Positions 1 through 8,232 of a DNA stretch of 64,000 nucleotides are shown one piece after another. The notes below the pieces were generated by a model. The model was not told where the DNA came from and did not search any database. It saw only the letters and a list, made by a program, of their open reading frames with translations. Positions within the stretch are counted from its first letter, which is position 1. Every line of letters starts with the position of its first letter. The stretch lies in assembly GCF_001544835.2 (NCBI RefSeq), contig NZ_FCNX02000012.1:124001-188000 (forward strand), given 5' to 3'. The stretch is from Caballeronia fortuita (GTDB taxonomy: Bacteria; Pseudomonadota; Gammaproteobacteria; Burkholderiales; Burkholderiaceae). The translations under genes and the position numbers were made by a program.

Positions 1-10
1 GGCCGCATCT

Positions 11-910
11 TCAAGCCGATGCGTGACTGAACGTGAGCACCATCTCCCTAAAGCGCGACGCGGCCGGACTTTGCGTCTGTGAACGCGTGACGAGGTGCAA
101 CGGCGCTCTAAACGCATCGTCGCCGGCGACGCGGCAATAGCGCACGCTTTCCTGCCGATATCGTTGCATCGACGCCGGCACCAGTGTCACGCCCCCGCCC
201 GCCGCAACGAGGTTGATCGCGGTTACCATACGCGGCACTTCATCGACCACGCGAGGCGTGAAGCCGCGCGCCTCGCAGGCACGGATGAAATCCGCGTACA
301 TACCCGGCGCGCCCGGCCGTCGAACGAAGATGAACGGCTCGCCGGCGAGCGCGTCCAGCGCTATCGCGCGCGCGCCGATCAGCACATGTCCAAGTGGCAG
401 CACCAACCGCATGCGCTCCTGCGCCAACAGTTCGAAACGCAAATCGGCGGGCGTTTCGGTGGGCTTGCGCAATATCGCCGCGTCGACCTGCCCGTTCGAC
501 ATCATCTCGATGATCTCTGCCGCGTTGACCTCGCTCAGTTCGATCGAGATATCCGGATGCGTCTGCCGGAATGCCCGGATCGCCGTGGTCGCGAGCGGAT
601 GAAACGCCGCCGAGCTTGTGAGCGCGATACGCACCCGCCCGACTTGCCCCTGCGACACGCGCCGCGCATGCGCCACGCCCTGCTCCAAGGTGCGCAAGGC
701 CGCGCGCGCATGCTCCGCAAGCGACTGGCCCGGCGCGGTGAGTTCTACGCCGCGCGGCTGACGCAGGAACAGCGCGAAGCCTAATTCCTGCTCGAGTTCC
801 TGAATCTGCTGCGACAGCGGCGGTTGCTGCATGTGCAAGCGTGCCGCCGCGCGGGTGAACTGCCCCTCCTCCGCTACGGCGAGGAAGTAACGCAAATGGC
901 GCAATTCCAT
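11..910 (-). CDS. LysR-family transcriptional regulator
   Basis: A 299-residue protein of normal LysR length. The N-terminal winged helix-turn-helix (about residues 1-60) has the family pattern MELRHLRYFLAVAEEGQFTR followed by the recognition-helix region with PPLSQQIQELE. The rest fits the substrate-binding regulatory domain. It is transcribed away from the MHS symporter at 1025, the standard arrangement for a LysR protein that controls its divergent neighbour. A palindrome in the shared intergenic region (928-942) is a likely operator. From the neighbours, the effector is probably an aromatic acid or ester; the sequence does not show which one. Confidence 0.93.
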   Translation of the reverse strand: MELRHLRYFLAVAEEGQFTRAAARLHMQQPPLSQQIQELEQELGFALFLRQPRGVELTAPGQSLAEHARAALRTLEQGVAHARRVSQGQVGRVRIALTSSAAFHPLATTAIRAFRQTHPDISIELSEVNAAEIIEMMSNGQVDAAILRKPTETPADLRFELLAQERMRLVLPLGHVLIGARAIALDALAGEPFIFVRRPGAPGMYADFIRACEARGFTPRVVDEVPRMVTAINLVAAGGGVTLVPASMQRYRQESVRYCRVAGDDAFRAPLHLVTRSQTQSPAASRFREMVLTFSHASA

Positions 911-927
911 GGCATTCGCTCTGTGAG

Positions 928-942
928 ATATCCATTGGATAT
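928..942. promoter_or_regulatory. Candidate LysR operator palindrome
   Basis: The sequence ATATCCATTGGATAT is a perfect inverted repeat with 6-bp arms and a 3-bp centre. It contains the T-N11-A pattern typical of LysR binding sites. It lies 18 bp upstream of the regulator start and 83 bp upstream of the symporter start, where a site controlling both directions would be expected. A related half-site, TATCCGATA, follows at about 951-959. Confidence 0.55.
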
Positions 943-1024
943 GGTCACCCTATCCGATATGTATTTTACATTTGCCGGCGCGCTTCTTATGCTTGCATCA
1001 CTCGAAAAGGTAGGGGAGACAAAA

Positions 1025-2380
1025 ATGCACACCGTGTTGAACACGGGCGCGCCGCTCGCCGCCGCGCCGCCGATGTCGAACTCGCAAGTGCGCAGCGCCG
1101 TGCTGGCGTCGGTCATCGGCAACGGGCTCGAATGGTTCGACTTTCTCATCTACGGCTATTTCGCCAAGACCGTCGCGCATGTGTTCTTTCCGGTCGGTAA
1201 CAGCTTTCTCTCGATCACGCTGACGCTCGCGACGTTCGCGATCGGCTTCATCGTGCGGCCGCTGGGCGGCATCGCGATCGGCGCGTGGGCCGATCGTCAC
1301 GGACGGCGGAAGACGCTTTCGATGCTGATTCTGTTGATGGCCGCCAGTACATTGCTGATGGGTCTCACGCCGGGTTACGCGAGCATCGGCATTGCTGCGC
1401 CCTTGCTGGTGCTCTTCGCGCGCGTGCTGCAAGGCTTGTCGGTCGGCGGTGAATTCGCGACCGCCGCCGCGATGCTCACCGAATATGCGCCGCCTGGCCG
1501 CAAGATGTTCTTCGGCAGTTTTCAGATGACATCGCAAGCGGTCGCGCTGCTGCTGTCGTCGTCATGCGGCTATCTGCTGACGACGCATCTCTCCAGCGAC
1601 GCGCTCACTTCGTGGGGCTGGCGCGTGCCGTTTCTGCTCGGCGCGCTCGTCGGCCCGATCGGGTTCTATATTCGCCACAGGGTCTCCGAATCGCCGGAAT
1701 TCGTGCAGTTGCGACAGCAACTCGGCCACGCGCCGCGTCAGTCGTTGCGCGCGTTCTTTCGTGAACGCGGCGATGCGGCGCTGTGTGCAATGGGCGTCAT
1801 CATCGTCGGCACGGCAACCAACTATCTGTGGCATTCGTATATGCCGCTGTATGTCGAACGGCAGTTGCATCTGCCGCTGGAGAACGCACTGCTCGGCACG
1901 GCCATTTCAGGTTTGATCGGCATCGTTGGCTATCCGCTGGCGGGCAGGCTCGCGGATCGCTTCGGCGCATATCGGCTGTTCTTTCCGATCACGATTCTGT
2001 GGATCTGCGCGGCGTGGCCGTTGTTCTCCTGGGTGCTCGCCGCGCCCACGCCCGAGCGCGTATTCGCCGCGCAGATGATCGCCACCGTCGTATTGAGTTT
2101 GATGTCGGGCGCGCATCCCGGCATGTTGACGCAACTGTTCCCGACCGCGACGCGTTCGATGGGCGTCGCGCTTTCGTACAACATCGCCGTGACGTTGTTC
2201 GGCGGGCTCGCGCCGCTGACGGTATCGACGTTGATCGGCGTGTCCGGGTCGCGCATGGTGCCTGCGTGGTATCTGATGTTCGCGGGCATCGTGTCGCTGC
2301 TGCTCGTGGGACTGAGTGCATCGGGACGGCGGCTGTGCCGCGAGCCGAATCTGTGGCTGAAGGACGGCGCGCATTCATGA
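1025..2380 (+). CDS. MHS-family MFS transporter (metabolite:H+ symporter)
   Basis: About 451 residues with roughly 12 hydrophobic segments, typical of the metabolite:proton symporter group of inner-membrane MFS proteins. Visible hallmarks are GLEWFDFLIYGYFA in the first segment, the loop motif GAWADRHGRRK between segments 2 and 3, and RVLQGLSVGGEFATAAAML in segment 4. The ATG at 1025 follows an AGGGGAG ribosome site and starts at the normal N-terminus; the frame stays open upstream to 824 but that stretch does not look like protein. The stop codon overlaps the start of the next gene (ATGA). It probably imports an aromatic or dicarboxylic acid linked to the two hydrolases downstream. Confidence 0.92.
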   Translation: MHTVLNTGAPLAAAPPMSNSQVRSAVLASVIGNGLEWFDFLIYGYFAKTVAHVFFPVGNSFLSITLTLATFAIGFIVRPLGGIAIGAWADRHGRRKTLSMLILLMAASTLLMGLTPGYASIGIAAPLLVLFARVLQGLSVGGEFATAAAMLTEYAPPGRKMFFGSFQMTSQAVALLLSSSCGYLLTTHLSSDALTSWGWRVPFLLGALVGPIGFYIRHRVSESPEFVQLRQQLGHAPRQSLRAFFRERGDAALCAMGVIIVGTATNYLWHSYMPLYVERQLHLPLENALLGTAISGLIGIVGYPLAGRLADRFGAYRLFFPITILWICAAWPLFSWVLAAPTPERVFAAQMIATVVLSLMSGAHPGMLTQLFPTATRSMGVALSYNIAVTLFGGLAPLTVSTLIGVSGSRMVPAWYLMFAGIVSLLLVGLSASGRRLCREPNLWLKDGAHS

Positions 2381-3375
2381 CAATGCCCGAGAACGGAGCG
2401 CGTCCGCGCAACGAAGCGCCGGTGCGCGTGGTCGGCGCTGCGCGCTTTCGCATCTCGACGCCGCGAGGCGCCGGCTGCGTGCCGGTGTTCTTCGGCGGCG
2501 CATCGGATAGGGCGTCGATCGAGCGCGTCGTCATCATGCTGCACGGTCGCCTGCGCGATGCCGATGCTTATCTGCGCACAGTCGAACGCGCGCTGTATGC
2601 ATCGTCCGTGGCACGCGAAACGACGCTACTCGTTGCGCCGCAATTTCTCGCGACCGCCGATGTAGAGCATCACGCGCTCGATGCCGGCACGCTGCATTGG
2701 GAGTGGACCGCATGGATGGGCGGCCTCGATGCGCGCGGTCCGAACGCGCTGAGTTCGTTCGATGTGCTCGACGCGTTGATCGCGCATTACGCGCATTGCG
2801 CGCGCTATCCGGCGATACGCGACATCGTGATCGCGGGACATTCGGGCGGCGCGCAGGTGACGCATCGCTATGCGATCGTCGGACGCGCATCGAGCGGCGC
2901 GGCGAGGCTGCGTCATGTGATCGCGAATCCCTCGTCGTATGTGTATTTCGATGCATCGCGGCCCTATCCGGCGAGTCTTCCATGCGATGACGTGAACGAC
3001 TGGAAATACGGCCTCGCCCGCTTGCCGCGCTACGCAAGCGAGAACGCGCACACGCGCGATCTCGAAGCGCATTACGCGCGCAGCGACGTGACCTATCTGC
3101 TGGGCGAACGCGATTGCGATCCGCTGCATCCCGCGCTCGATCGCACGTGCGCGGCGAATGCGCAGGGTCCGCATCGGCTGGCCCGGGGCCGAGCGTATTA
3201 CGCGTATCTGCTGGCGCGGCATCACGGGTTGATGCATCGCTATCACGAAGTGCCGGAAGCGGGTCATAGCGGCGAGGCGATGTTCGGATCGGATGCGGGC
3301 ATACGCGCCCTCTTCGGCGATGATGCGCGGCTCGTGCGATCCGTCGCCGGCGACGTGGGCGGCGCAAGCGAATAA
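2377..3375 (+). CDS. Alpha/beta-hydrolase
   Basis: A 332-residue cytoplasmic protein whose ATG overlaps the symporter stop codon, suggesting translational coupling. The nucleophile elbow GHSGGAQ places the catalytic serine at about residue 156. A late histidine in EAGHSGEAMF is a good candidate for the triad, and the acid is probably in the LLGERDCDPL stretch. The oxyanion region is VVIMLHGRLRDAD. No signal peptide is seen. With the importer before it and the tannase-like lipoprotein after it, a role in cleaving an imported ester or amide is likely; the substrate is unknown. Confidence 0.85.
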   Translation: MTMPENGARPRNEAPVRVVGAARFRISTPRGAGCVPVFFGGASDRASIERVVIMLHGRLRDADAYLRTVERALYASSVARETTLLVAPQFLATADVEHHALDAGTLHWEWTAWMGGLDARGPNALSSFDVLDALIAHYAHCARYPAIRDIVIAGHSGGAQVTHRYAIVGRASSGAARLRHVIANPSSYVYFDASRPYPASLPCDDVNDWKYGLARLPRYASENAHTRDLEAHYARSDVTYLLGERDCDPLHPALDRTCAANAQGPHRLARGRAYYAYLLARHHGLMHRYHEVPEAGHSGEAMFGSDAGIRALFGDDARLVRSVAGDVGGASE

Positions 3376-3431
3376 GAGAAGCACTTTCAACCGGCCCGGG
3401 CGTTCGATCCGTGCCGATACAGGAGACGACC

Positions 3432-5138
3432 ATGATCAGCAGAACGTCGGGGCGCACGCTCGCCCTCGGTGCGCTATGCGCAGCGCTTTCGATGACGATT
3501 GCCGGATGCGGCGGCGATAGTGGCGGCTCGCCCGCAGCCGTCGGGAACGTGCAAACGCAAGCGCAAACGCAAACTCAGACTCAGACTCAGACGGCATCGC
3601 AACAATGCGCCGCGCTCGCCGCCATGGCGATTCCGGCGTCATCCATCGGCGCGCCGACGAGCGGTGCGAAGATCGCGACCGCGACGCTCGTCCAAACGAG
3701 CGGCGAGTATTGCCAGGTGAACGGGGCCATCGCGCCCGTCGATCCGGCAGCGCCCGCCATCAACTTCCAGGTGAACCTGCCGACCAACTGGAACCACAAG
3801 TCGCTGCATTACGGCGGCGGCGGTTTCGATGGCACGCTCATCACCGGCGTCGCCGCGCTGGACATGGCGCCCACCGGCGCGCCGACGCCGCTCGCTTCCG
3901 GCTACGCCACGTTCGGCGACGATTCGGGACATCAGAGTTCGAGCATCACGAATGGCTCCTTCGCGGCCAACGACGAAGCGCTCGCCAACTATGGCGGCCT
4001 TAGCCTGAAGAAGACGCACGACGTTGCAATGCTCCTCATCAAGAAGCGCTACGCGCAGATGCCGGCGAAGAGTTACTTTTTCGGCAGCTCGACGGGCGGC
4101 CGCGATGGCCTCACGGAAATCCAACGCTGGCCCGGCGATTACGACGGCATTGTCGTGAACCGGCCCGCACTCAATTACACTGGCTTGCGTCTGTCGAACG
4201 TCGTGTTGGGACGCGCGCTTTATTTGCGCAACGGCGCGGGCTGGCTCGATGTCGCCAAGACCGGACTGCTGCAGAACGCCGTGATGAAGGAATGCGATAC
4301 GCTCGACGGCGTGGCCGACGGAATCATCTCGAACGTCGATGCCTGCAAGCTGCACGCGCTTAAGGTGCTCGCGTCGGTGCGTTGTCCGGGCGGCAAGGAT
4401 GCGGGCGATAGCTGTCTCTCCGATCCGCAACTTGCGACCGTCGTCACGATCGCTTCTCCCCTGCTGCTGCCTTATCCACTCGCCAACGGCGTGCATCGCT
4501 ATGCGGGCTACAACATTCTCGCCGGCTCCGTGTTCGCCGGACCGTTCACGACGCGCGATCTCGGCGAATCGAAAACGCCGTCGAATCCCGCGAGCAAGCA
4601 CGACGCGAATCAGTGGGTGACGGGCGATCAATGGGTCAAGTTCTTTGTCACCCGCGTGCCGACATTCGATTCGCTGACCTTCGATCCATACGATCCAGCC
4701 ACCTACCGCTCGCGCGTGCAGACCGTTTCGGCGCTGAGCGATGCCACAAACACGGACGTCGGCGCGTTCGCAGCCAAGGGCGGCAAGATCATCATGACGC
4801 ATGGCCTCGCTGACGAGATTGTCAGCACGGATTCCAGCACGGATTACTACAACGGACTGCTCGAGCGCTACGGGCGCGGCAAGGTCGACGACTTCGTGCG
4901 CTTCTATCTGATGCCCGGCGTTGGACATGGGACGGGGCCGTTTCATCCGGCAATCGATTCGCTGTCCGCGCTCGATCGCTGGGTCGAATCAGGCACCGCG
5001 CCCGAGACTTTGCAGATGAGCGACCTCAACACGGCGACGCTCGGCCGCACACGGCCGCTCTGCCGTTATCCGGCGTGGCCGCGGTTTGTCGGCGGCGACG
5101 TGAACGACGCGACGAGTTTTGCGTGTGTATACCGATAA
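3432..5138 (+). CDS. Tannase/feruloyl esterase-family lipoprotein
   Basis: A 568-residue exported hydrolase. The N-terminus is a lipoprotein signal ending in the lipobox TIAGC, followed by a Gln-Thr repeat linker. The body is tannase-family: nucleophile motif GSSTGGRDG (serine at about residue 220), acid in HGLADEIVS, histidine in PGVGHGTGP. This family hydrolyses aromatic esters such as gallates, ferulates or MHET. The start at 3432 is set by AGGAG six bases upstream. An oddity is that both cysteines of the usual CS-D-HC arrangement are missing (Ser-Ser and His-Gly here), so the disulfide that normally ties the serine to the histidine is absent. Confidence 0.9.
   Translation: MISRTSGRTLALGALCAALSMTIAGCGGDSGGSPAAVGNVQTQAQTQTQTQTQTASQQCAALAAMAIPASSIGAPTSGAKIATATLVQTSGEYCQVNGAIAPVDPAAPAINFQVNLPTNWNHKSLHYGGGGFDGTLITGVAALDMAPTGAPTPLASGYATFGDDSGHQSSSITNGSFAANDEALANYGGLSLKKTHDVAMLLIKKRYAQMPAKSYFFGSSTGGRDGLTEIQRWPGDYDGIVVNRPALNYTGLRLSNVVLGRALYLRNGAGWLDVAKTGLLQNAVMKECDTLDGVADGIISNVDACKLHALKVLASVRCPGGKDAGDSCLSDPQLATVVTIASPLLLPYPLANGVHRYAGYNILAGSVFAGPFTTRDLGESKTPSNPASKHDANQWVTGDQWVKFFVTRVPTFDSLTFDPYDPATYRSRVQTVSALSDATNTDVGAFAAKGGKIIMTHGLADEIVSTDSSTDYYNGLLERYGRGKVDDFVRFYLMPGVGHGTGPFHPAIDSLSALDRWVESGTAPETLQMSDLNTATLGRTRPLCRYPAWPRFVGGDVNDATSFACVYR
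3552..3593 (+). repeat. In-frame 6-bp repeat coding Gln-Thr
   Basis: Seven tandem 6-base units (variants of CAAACG and CAGACT) encode a Gln-Thr-rich linker directly after the lipobox of the tannase-family protein. Changes in copy number would keep the reading frame and alter only the tether length between the membrane anchor and the enzyme. Confidence 0.85.
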
Positions 5139-5637
5139 AACATAATCGTAAAGTGCCTACGGCGCGGCAACTGGCAAAAAAGCGCATCCACGATAAGCGC
5201 CGTAAGCCCGTGCCGCCCGAAGACTCACTGTGGTTGGTTCGATCCGCGGCTTACGTCGTTTTAAGCTGCAATGTCGTCCGGCTCACGCGACAGAGATGCA
5301 GCACCTTTAACTGACACGCCAGCGCAGAACCGACGCGAGTTTTACGCAAAGCGGCCGACAGAACCGAACGTTCGGACTAGTTTTTGAGTGTAGTACCAAT
5401 CTATGTCCAAAACATTGAGACGCATCTCGGCACTATGCTGAAATCGTCACGCCACGGGTGCCAAAGTGACAAGACACCTCCTCTGTGACGTCTTTAGTAT
5501 TGCGTCGACTGATTAAGTGGTATCTAAGTGGACCTGCGGCGAAGACGCCGTAGTTCACAGCCGAGCGCGCTATCCGTTTCTGACTTCGGTCGCCCGCTCC
5601 CCCGATTGCCGCCCGGCGCTCAGCCGGCAATCGAGTG
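5139..5637. other. Intergenic, no gene recognised
   Basis: About 500 bases between the tannase gene and the LuxR-type regulator. It is less GC-rich than its flanks and probably carries the regulator's promoter, but I see no convincing gene or terminator. Confidence 0.5.
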
Positions 5638-6441
5638 ATGCTCTCCGAGCGCGATCCGCATGGAACCGTGTCAACGGCTGAGCCCAATATGAACTCGCGA
5701 GACTTCGCAGGAATTCTGCCATTTTCCAACTGCGTTCGTGCCGCTGGCACGAGTGAATTCGGCTTCGGCCTGCTCAAAGCAATTGAAGGCCTCGTTGAGG
5801 TCGACCATTGTGTCCTGGTTAATGTCTGGCCGCGTCACGCAGAACTGTCGGCGTTTGCAAACCGGCGCAACGGTGCAGGCGAACACCTGACCGAAGCGTA
5901 TATTGGTGGGCGCTATCGCGAAGATCCACTCGTGCAGGAGTTTGTGACCTCCAGAGTCGCTGAGTTGGATAAGCCGGTCCTGCGATCGCTCATGCCGGAA
6001 TGCCGATTCAACGAAGCCTACTACGAGCGCTTCTTCGTTGAACCGGGGCTCGTAGACAAGTTCTCACTCATCGTGCCCGATTCGAACAACACAGTCTTCC
6101 TGAGCTTTTATCGCTCGGTGGAGATGGGCCGTTTCAGCAACAGGGACAAAGTTCACTTTTTCGAATTTGCCGACCTACTGGCCGCGCTCGCATCCATCCA
6201 CACCAGACTGCTAACAACGCCTCGGGTCTCCCGCGAGGTCTCGTTCAAGTGGCACACGATGCTATCTGAACGAGAACGGTCCGTTGCCAGATTGCTCGGC
6301 CGCGGTGAAACGGCAAAGACAGCAGGCGCGATGCTCTCGCTATCCCCGACCAGCGTTGTTACCTACAAGCAGCGTGCATTCGCAAAGCTGGGCATCGCGA
6401 CACAGCGCGAACTTGTTGCACTGACGGCGTTGATGAGTTGA
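5638..6441 (+). CDS. LuxR-type HTH transcriptional regulator
   Basis: About 267 residues. The C-terminal 65 residues form a LuxR/GerE helix-turn-helix: LSERERSVARLLGRGETAKT followed by LSLSPTSVVTYKQRAFAKLG. The N-terminal 190 residues look like a GAF- or autoinducer-domain-sized sensor but lack clear acyl-homoserine-lactone-binding signature residues, so the ligand is unknown. No synthase gene is nearby. The start is uncertain: GTG 5635, ATG 5638 and ATG 5689 are all possible and none has a strong ribosome site. A perfect 13-bp inverted repeat follows the gene. Confidence 0.8.
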   Translation: MLSERDPHGTVSTAEPNMNSRDFAGILPFSNCVRAAGTSEFGFGLLKAIEGLVEVDHCVLVNVWPRHAELSAFANRRNGAGEHLTEAYIGGRYREDPLVQEFVTSRVAELDKPVLRSLMPECRFNEAYYERFFVEPGLVDKFSLIVPDSNNTVFLSFYRSVEMGRFSNRDKVHFFEFADLLAALASIHTRLLTTPRVSREVSFKWHTMLSERERSVARLLGRGETAKTAGAMLSLSPTSVVTYKQRAFAKLGIATQRELVALTALMS

Positions 6442-6505
6442 CCCGCGACATCCCTGTCCTAGTTCAGTAGGACAGACGTGCACAATTGATCAATTTAAGA
6501 TACTT

Positions 6506-6543
6506 CTGCTCGGTGATCCCTGCAGAGAAAGATCACCGAGCAG
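6506..6543. repeat. Perfect 13-bp inverted repeat between regulators
   Basis: The arms CTGCTCGGTGATC and GATCACCGAGCAG (6506-6518 and 6531-6543) are perfectly complementary with a 12-base loop. There is no T-run on either side, so it is not a canonical intrinsic terminator. It could be a terminator stem, an RNA-processing hairpin or a protein-binding palindrome. Confidence 0.7.
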
Positions 6544-6646
6544 TTCCTCAAACGCCTTACATTTCACTTCGGATACCGAATCGAAAAGCCGGGCGAACTC
6601 TTTTGTCCCTCAGGCCCAAAGAGGGCCGCAACACGGTTGAGACATC

Positions 6647-7390
6647 ATGCGCGTACTTCTTGTAAAAGACGATTTGCAGTGCGGTCAACACTTGTTCCGC
6701 GAGCTCAGAAACGCGGGCTACAACGTTGATTGGGTGCGCGATGCGCGCGCTGGAAGTCTCGCCATTGGCGCTGCCTACTATGCTGTTGTCCTCCTTGACT
6801 TGAGTCTCATGTGTGGCGGCGCTCTGGAACTTCTCCGAAGGTCGCGGGAGTCGGGCAACAAGGTGCCCGTACTGACCTTCATTACCTCCGGCGATCCGCA
6901 GGCACGTGTTCACAGTCTCGATATTGGTGCGGATGATTGCATGCCCAAACCGTTCGATGTTCGCGAGGTGCTAGCGCGCATTCGTGCGGTCCTGCGTCGG
7001 CAAGCCGGCTCTGCCACTTCACGAATCGGCAGCGAGCAAGTCGGCCTCGATCTAGACCACCGGACGCTCCGATGCAACGGTGTGTCGTCGTCACTCTCAG
7101 CACGAGAGTTTGCGTTAATGCACGCATTGTTAGAAAGACCGGAGGCGATCCTATCGCGTGCTCAACTCGAGGAGCGCATCTACGGTTGGGGGCGAGAGAT
7201 CGAGAGTAATGCGCTCGACGTATTGATCCATTCGATGCGCAAACGGTTCGGTCGCAATTTGATCGAAAACGTGCGGGGGATCGGTTGGACCGCAAGGCGC
7301 GCCGTGGGCGGTTCGGCTCAGGCACACTGCGCTCCGATCCCATCAAAAATGCGCAGCTATTCTTCCCTCGAGGCGGGGCTGGTTCATTAA
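6647..7390 (+). CDS. Orphan OmpR-type response regulator with altered receiver
   Basis: A 247-residue receiver plus winged-helix protein. It is clearly paralogous to the intact regulator at 12000: the two share VDWVRD, ALMHALLERP and the VLIHS wing region. Asp51 and Lys101 of the phosphorylation site are kept. The acidic pair that binds Mg2+ has become Lys7-Asp8, and the conserved Thr near residue 80 (LTARDD in the paralogue) lies in FITSGD and is replaced. The DNA-binding domain looks intact. No histidine kinase is adjacent. It may bind the same sites as the paralogue without normal phosphorylation control. The C-terminus has about 20 extra residues. Confidence 0.87.
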   Translation: MRVLLVKDDLQCGQHLFRELRNAGYNVDWVRDARAGSLAIGAAYYAVVLLDLSLMCGGALELLRRSRESGNKVPVLTFITSGDPQARVHSLDIGADDCMPKPFDVREVLARIRAVLRRQAGSATSRIGSEQVGLDLDHRTLRCNGVSSSLSAREFALMHALLERPEAILSRAQLEERIYGWGREIESNALDVLIHSMRKRFGRNLIENVRGIGWTARRAVGGSAQAHCAPIPSKMRSYSSLEAGLVH

Positions 7391-7783
7391 CAACACCATA
7401 GACGGGCCAACCCAACGCCGTTCGAGGTCTGACCTAATGCGCTCGACGCACAAGGATCTGATCGCTCTGGTGTGCAGGCATCTGACTTTAGTCAACGACG
7501 TACGCAACGCGGACTCGCGAGCGCGCCCGCGGTGGTCCGCGAGTCGCCAACTGGCAGCCATCTGCTCGTCAATCGAACGATTGTGAAAGCTGCGTTCTGC
7601 CAAACGTCGCGCAGTCGATTTTCAAATCTAGGGTGCCGCATATCGCGGACTCCGAGTTCCGCATATGCGCACCGACGCGAGAGTCAACTGCTTCGATAGG
7701 GGCACCTGTCAAACGATCGGCTTAATTCTCAACTCATTGTCAGATGCAACAATCGGCCGCAAAGACAACCGAGGTCTCGAAAA
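7391..7783. other. Intergenic, no gene recognised
   Basis: About 390 bases after the orphan regulator. Open frames here have no recognisable protein features. No clear terminator or promoter was found. Confidence 0.4.
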
Positions 7784-8092
7784 ATGGAACATCCGCAGGT
7801 TGAAGTTAAAAAAGTCGCTCAATCGCGACCGGACGAGAAGTTAATGGGGCGCCGCACTCGCCGGATCGCGCTTTTAGCATGCGCTTTGGTACTGGCGTTC
7901 GCCGCAATGCAGGTCGCCCTGCCTCGAGAGGAGGGATTTGCGGCCGCGCTCATCAATTCGACGTGGGGCAAGTGGCAGGAAAAACGGATGGAAGCAAGTC
8001 GCGAGGAACTCATGCGCGGATGCGTCAAGCAGGGTTTCGCGACGTTCGACGCTTGCTTCGACAGTTCCTTGTCCACCATGGGCCCTGGTTGA
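7784..8092 (+). CDS. Small single-pass membrane protein, unknown
   Basis: A 102-residue protein with a basic N-terminus (GRRTRRIA), one hydrophobic helix at about residues 28-46 (ALLACALVLAFAAMQVAL), and a charged C-terminal part with two cysteines (MRGCVKQ and DACFDSS) that could pair in the periplasm. I do not recognise the family. It stands alone between the orphan regulator and the CoA-transferase. Confidence 0.5.
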   Translation: MEHPQVEVKKVAQSRPDEKLMGRRTRRIALLACALVLAFAAMQVALPREEGFAAALINSTWGKWQEKRMEASREELMRGCVKQGFATFDACFDSSLSTMGPG

Positions 8093-8232
8093 CTATCCAA
8101 TCACTGCAATCGGCGAGCATGTGCCAACGCCATCGATCGGAAGATCTTCAACCCATCTTTCCAATTTAAGGCGGTTCGCCATGCTTACACTTATCACCTG
8201 CATTGATCGCCAAAGGCGAACGAAACATCACC

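Noticed and set aside
1783..2376. Upstream extension of the alpha/beta-hydrolase frame
   Set aside because: It lies inside the MHS symporter gene; the hydrolase begins with the ATGA overlap at 2377.
3552..3593. CRISPR-like or regulatory repeat
   Set aside because: It is a short in-frame Gln-Thr coding repeat within the lipoprotein linker, with no spacers.
3639..4946. Long open frame antisense to the tannase gene
   Set aside because: High-GC shadow frame: the composition is Arg/Ala/His-rich without any domain, and the plus strand has clear family motifs.
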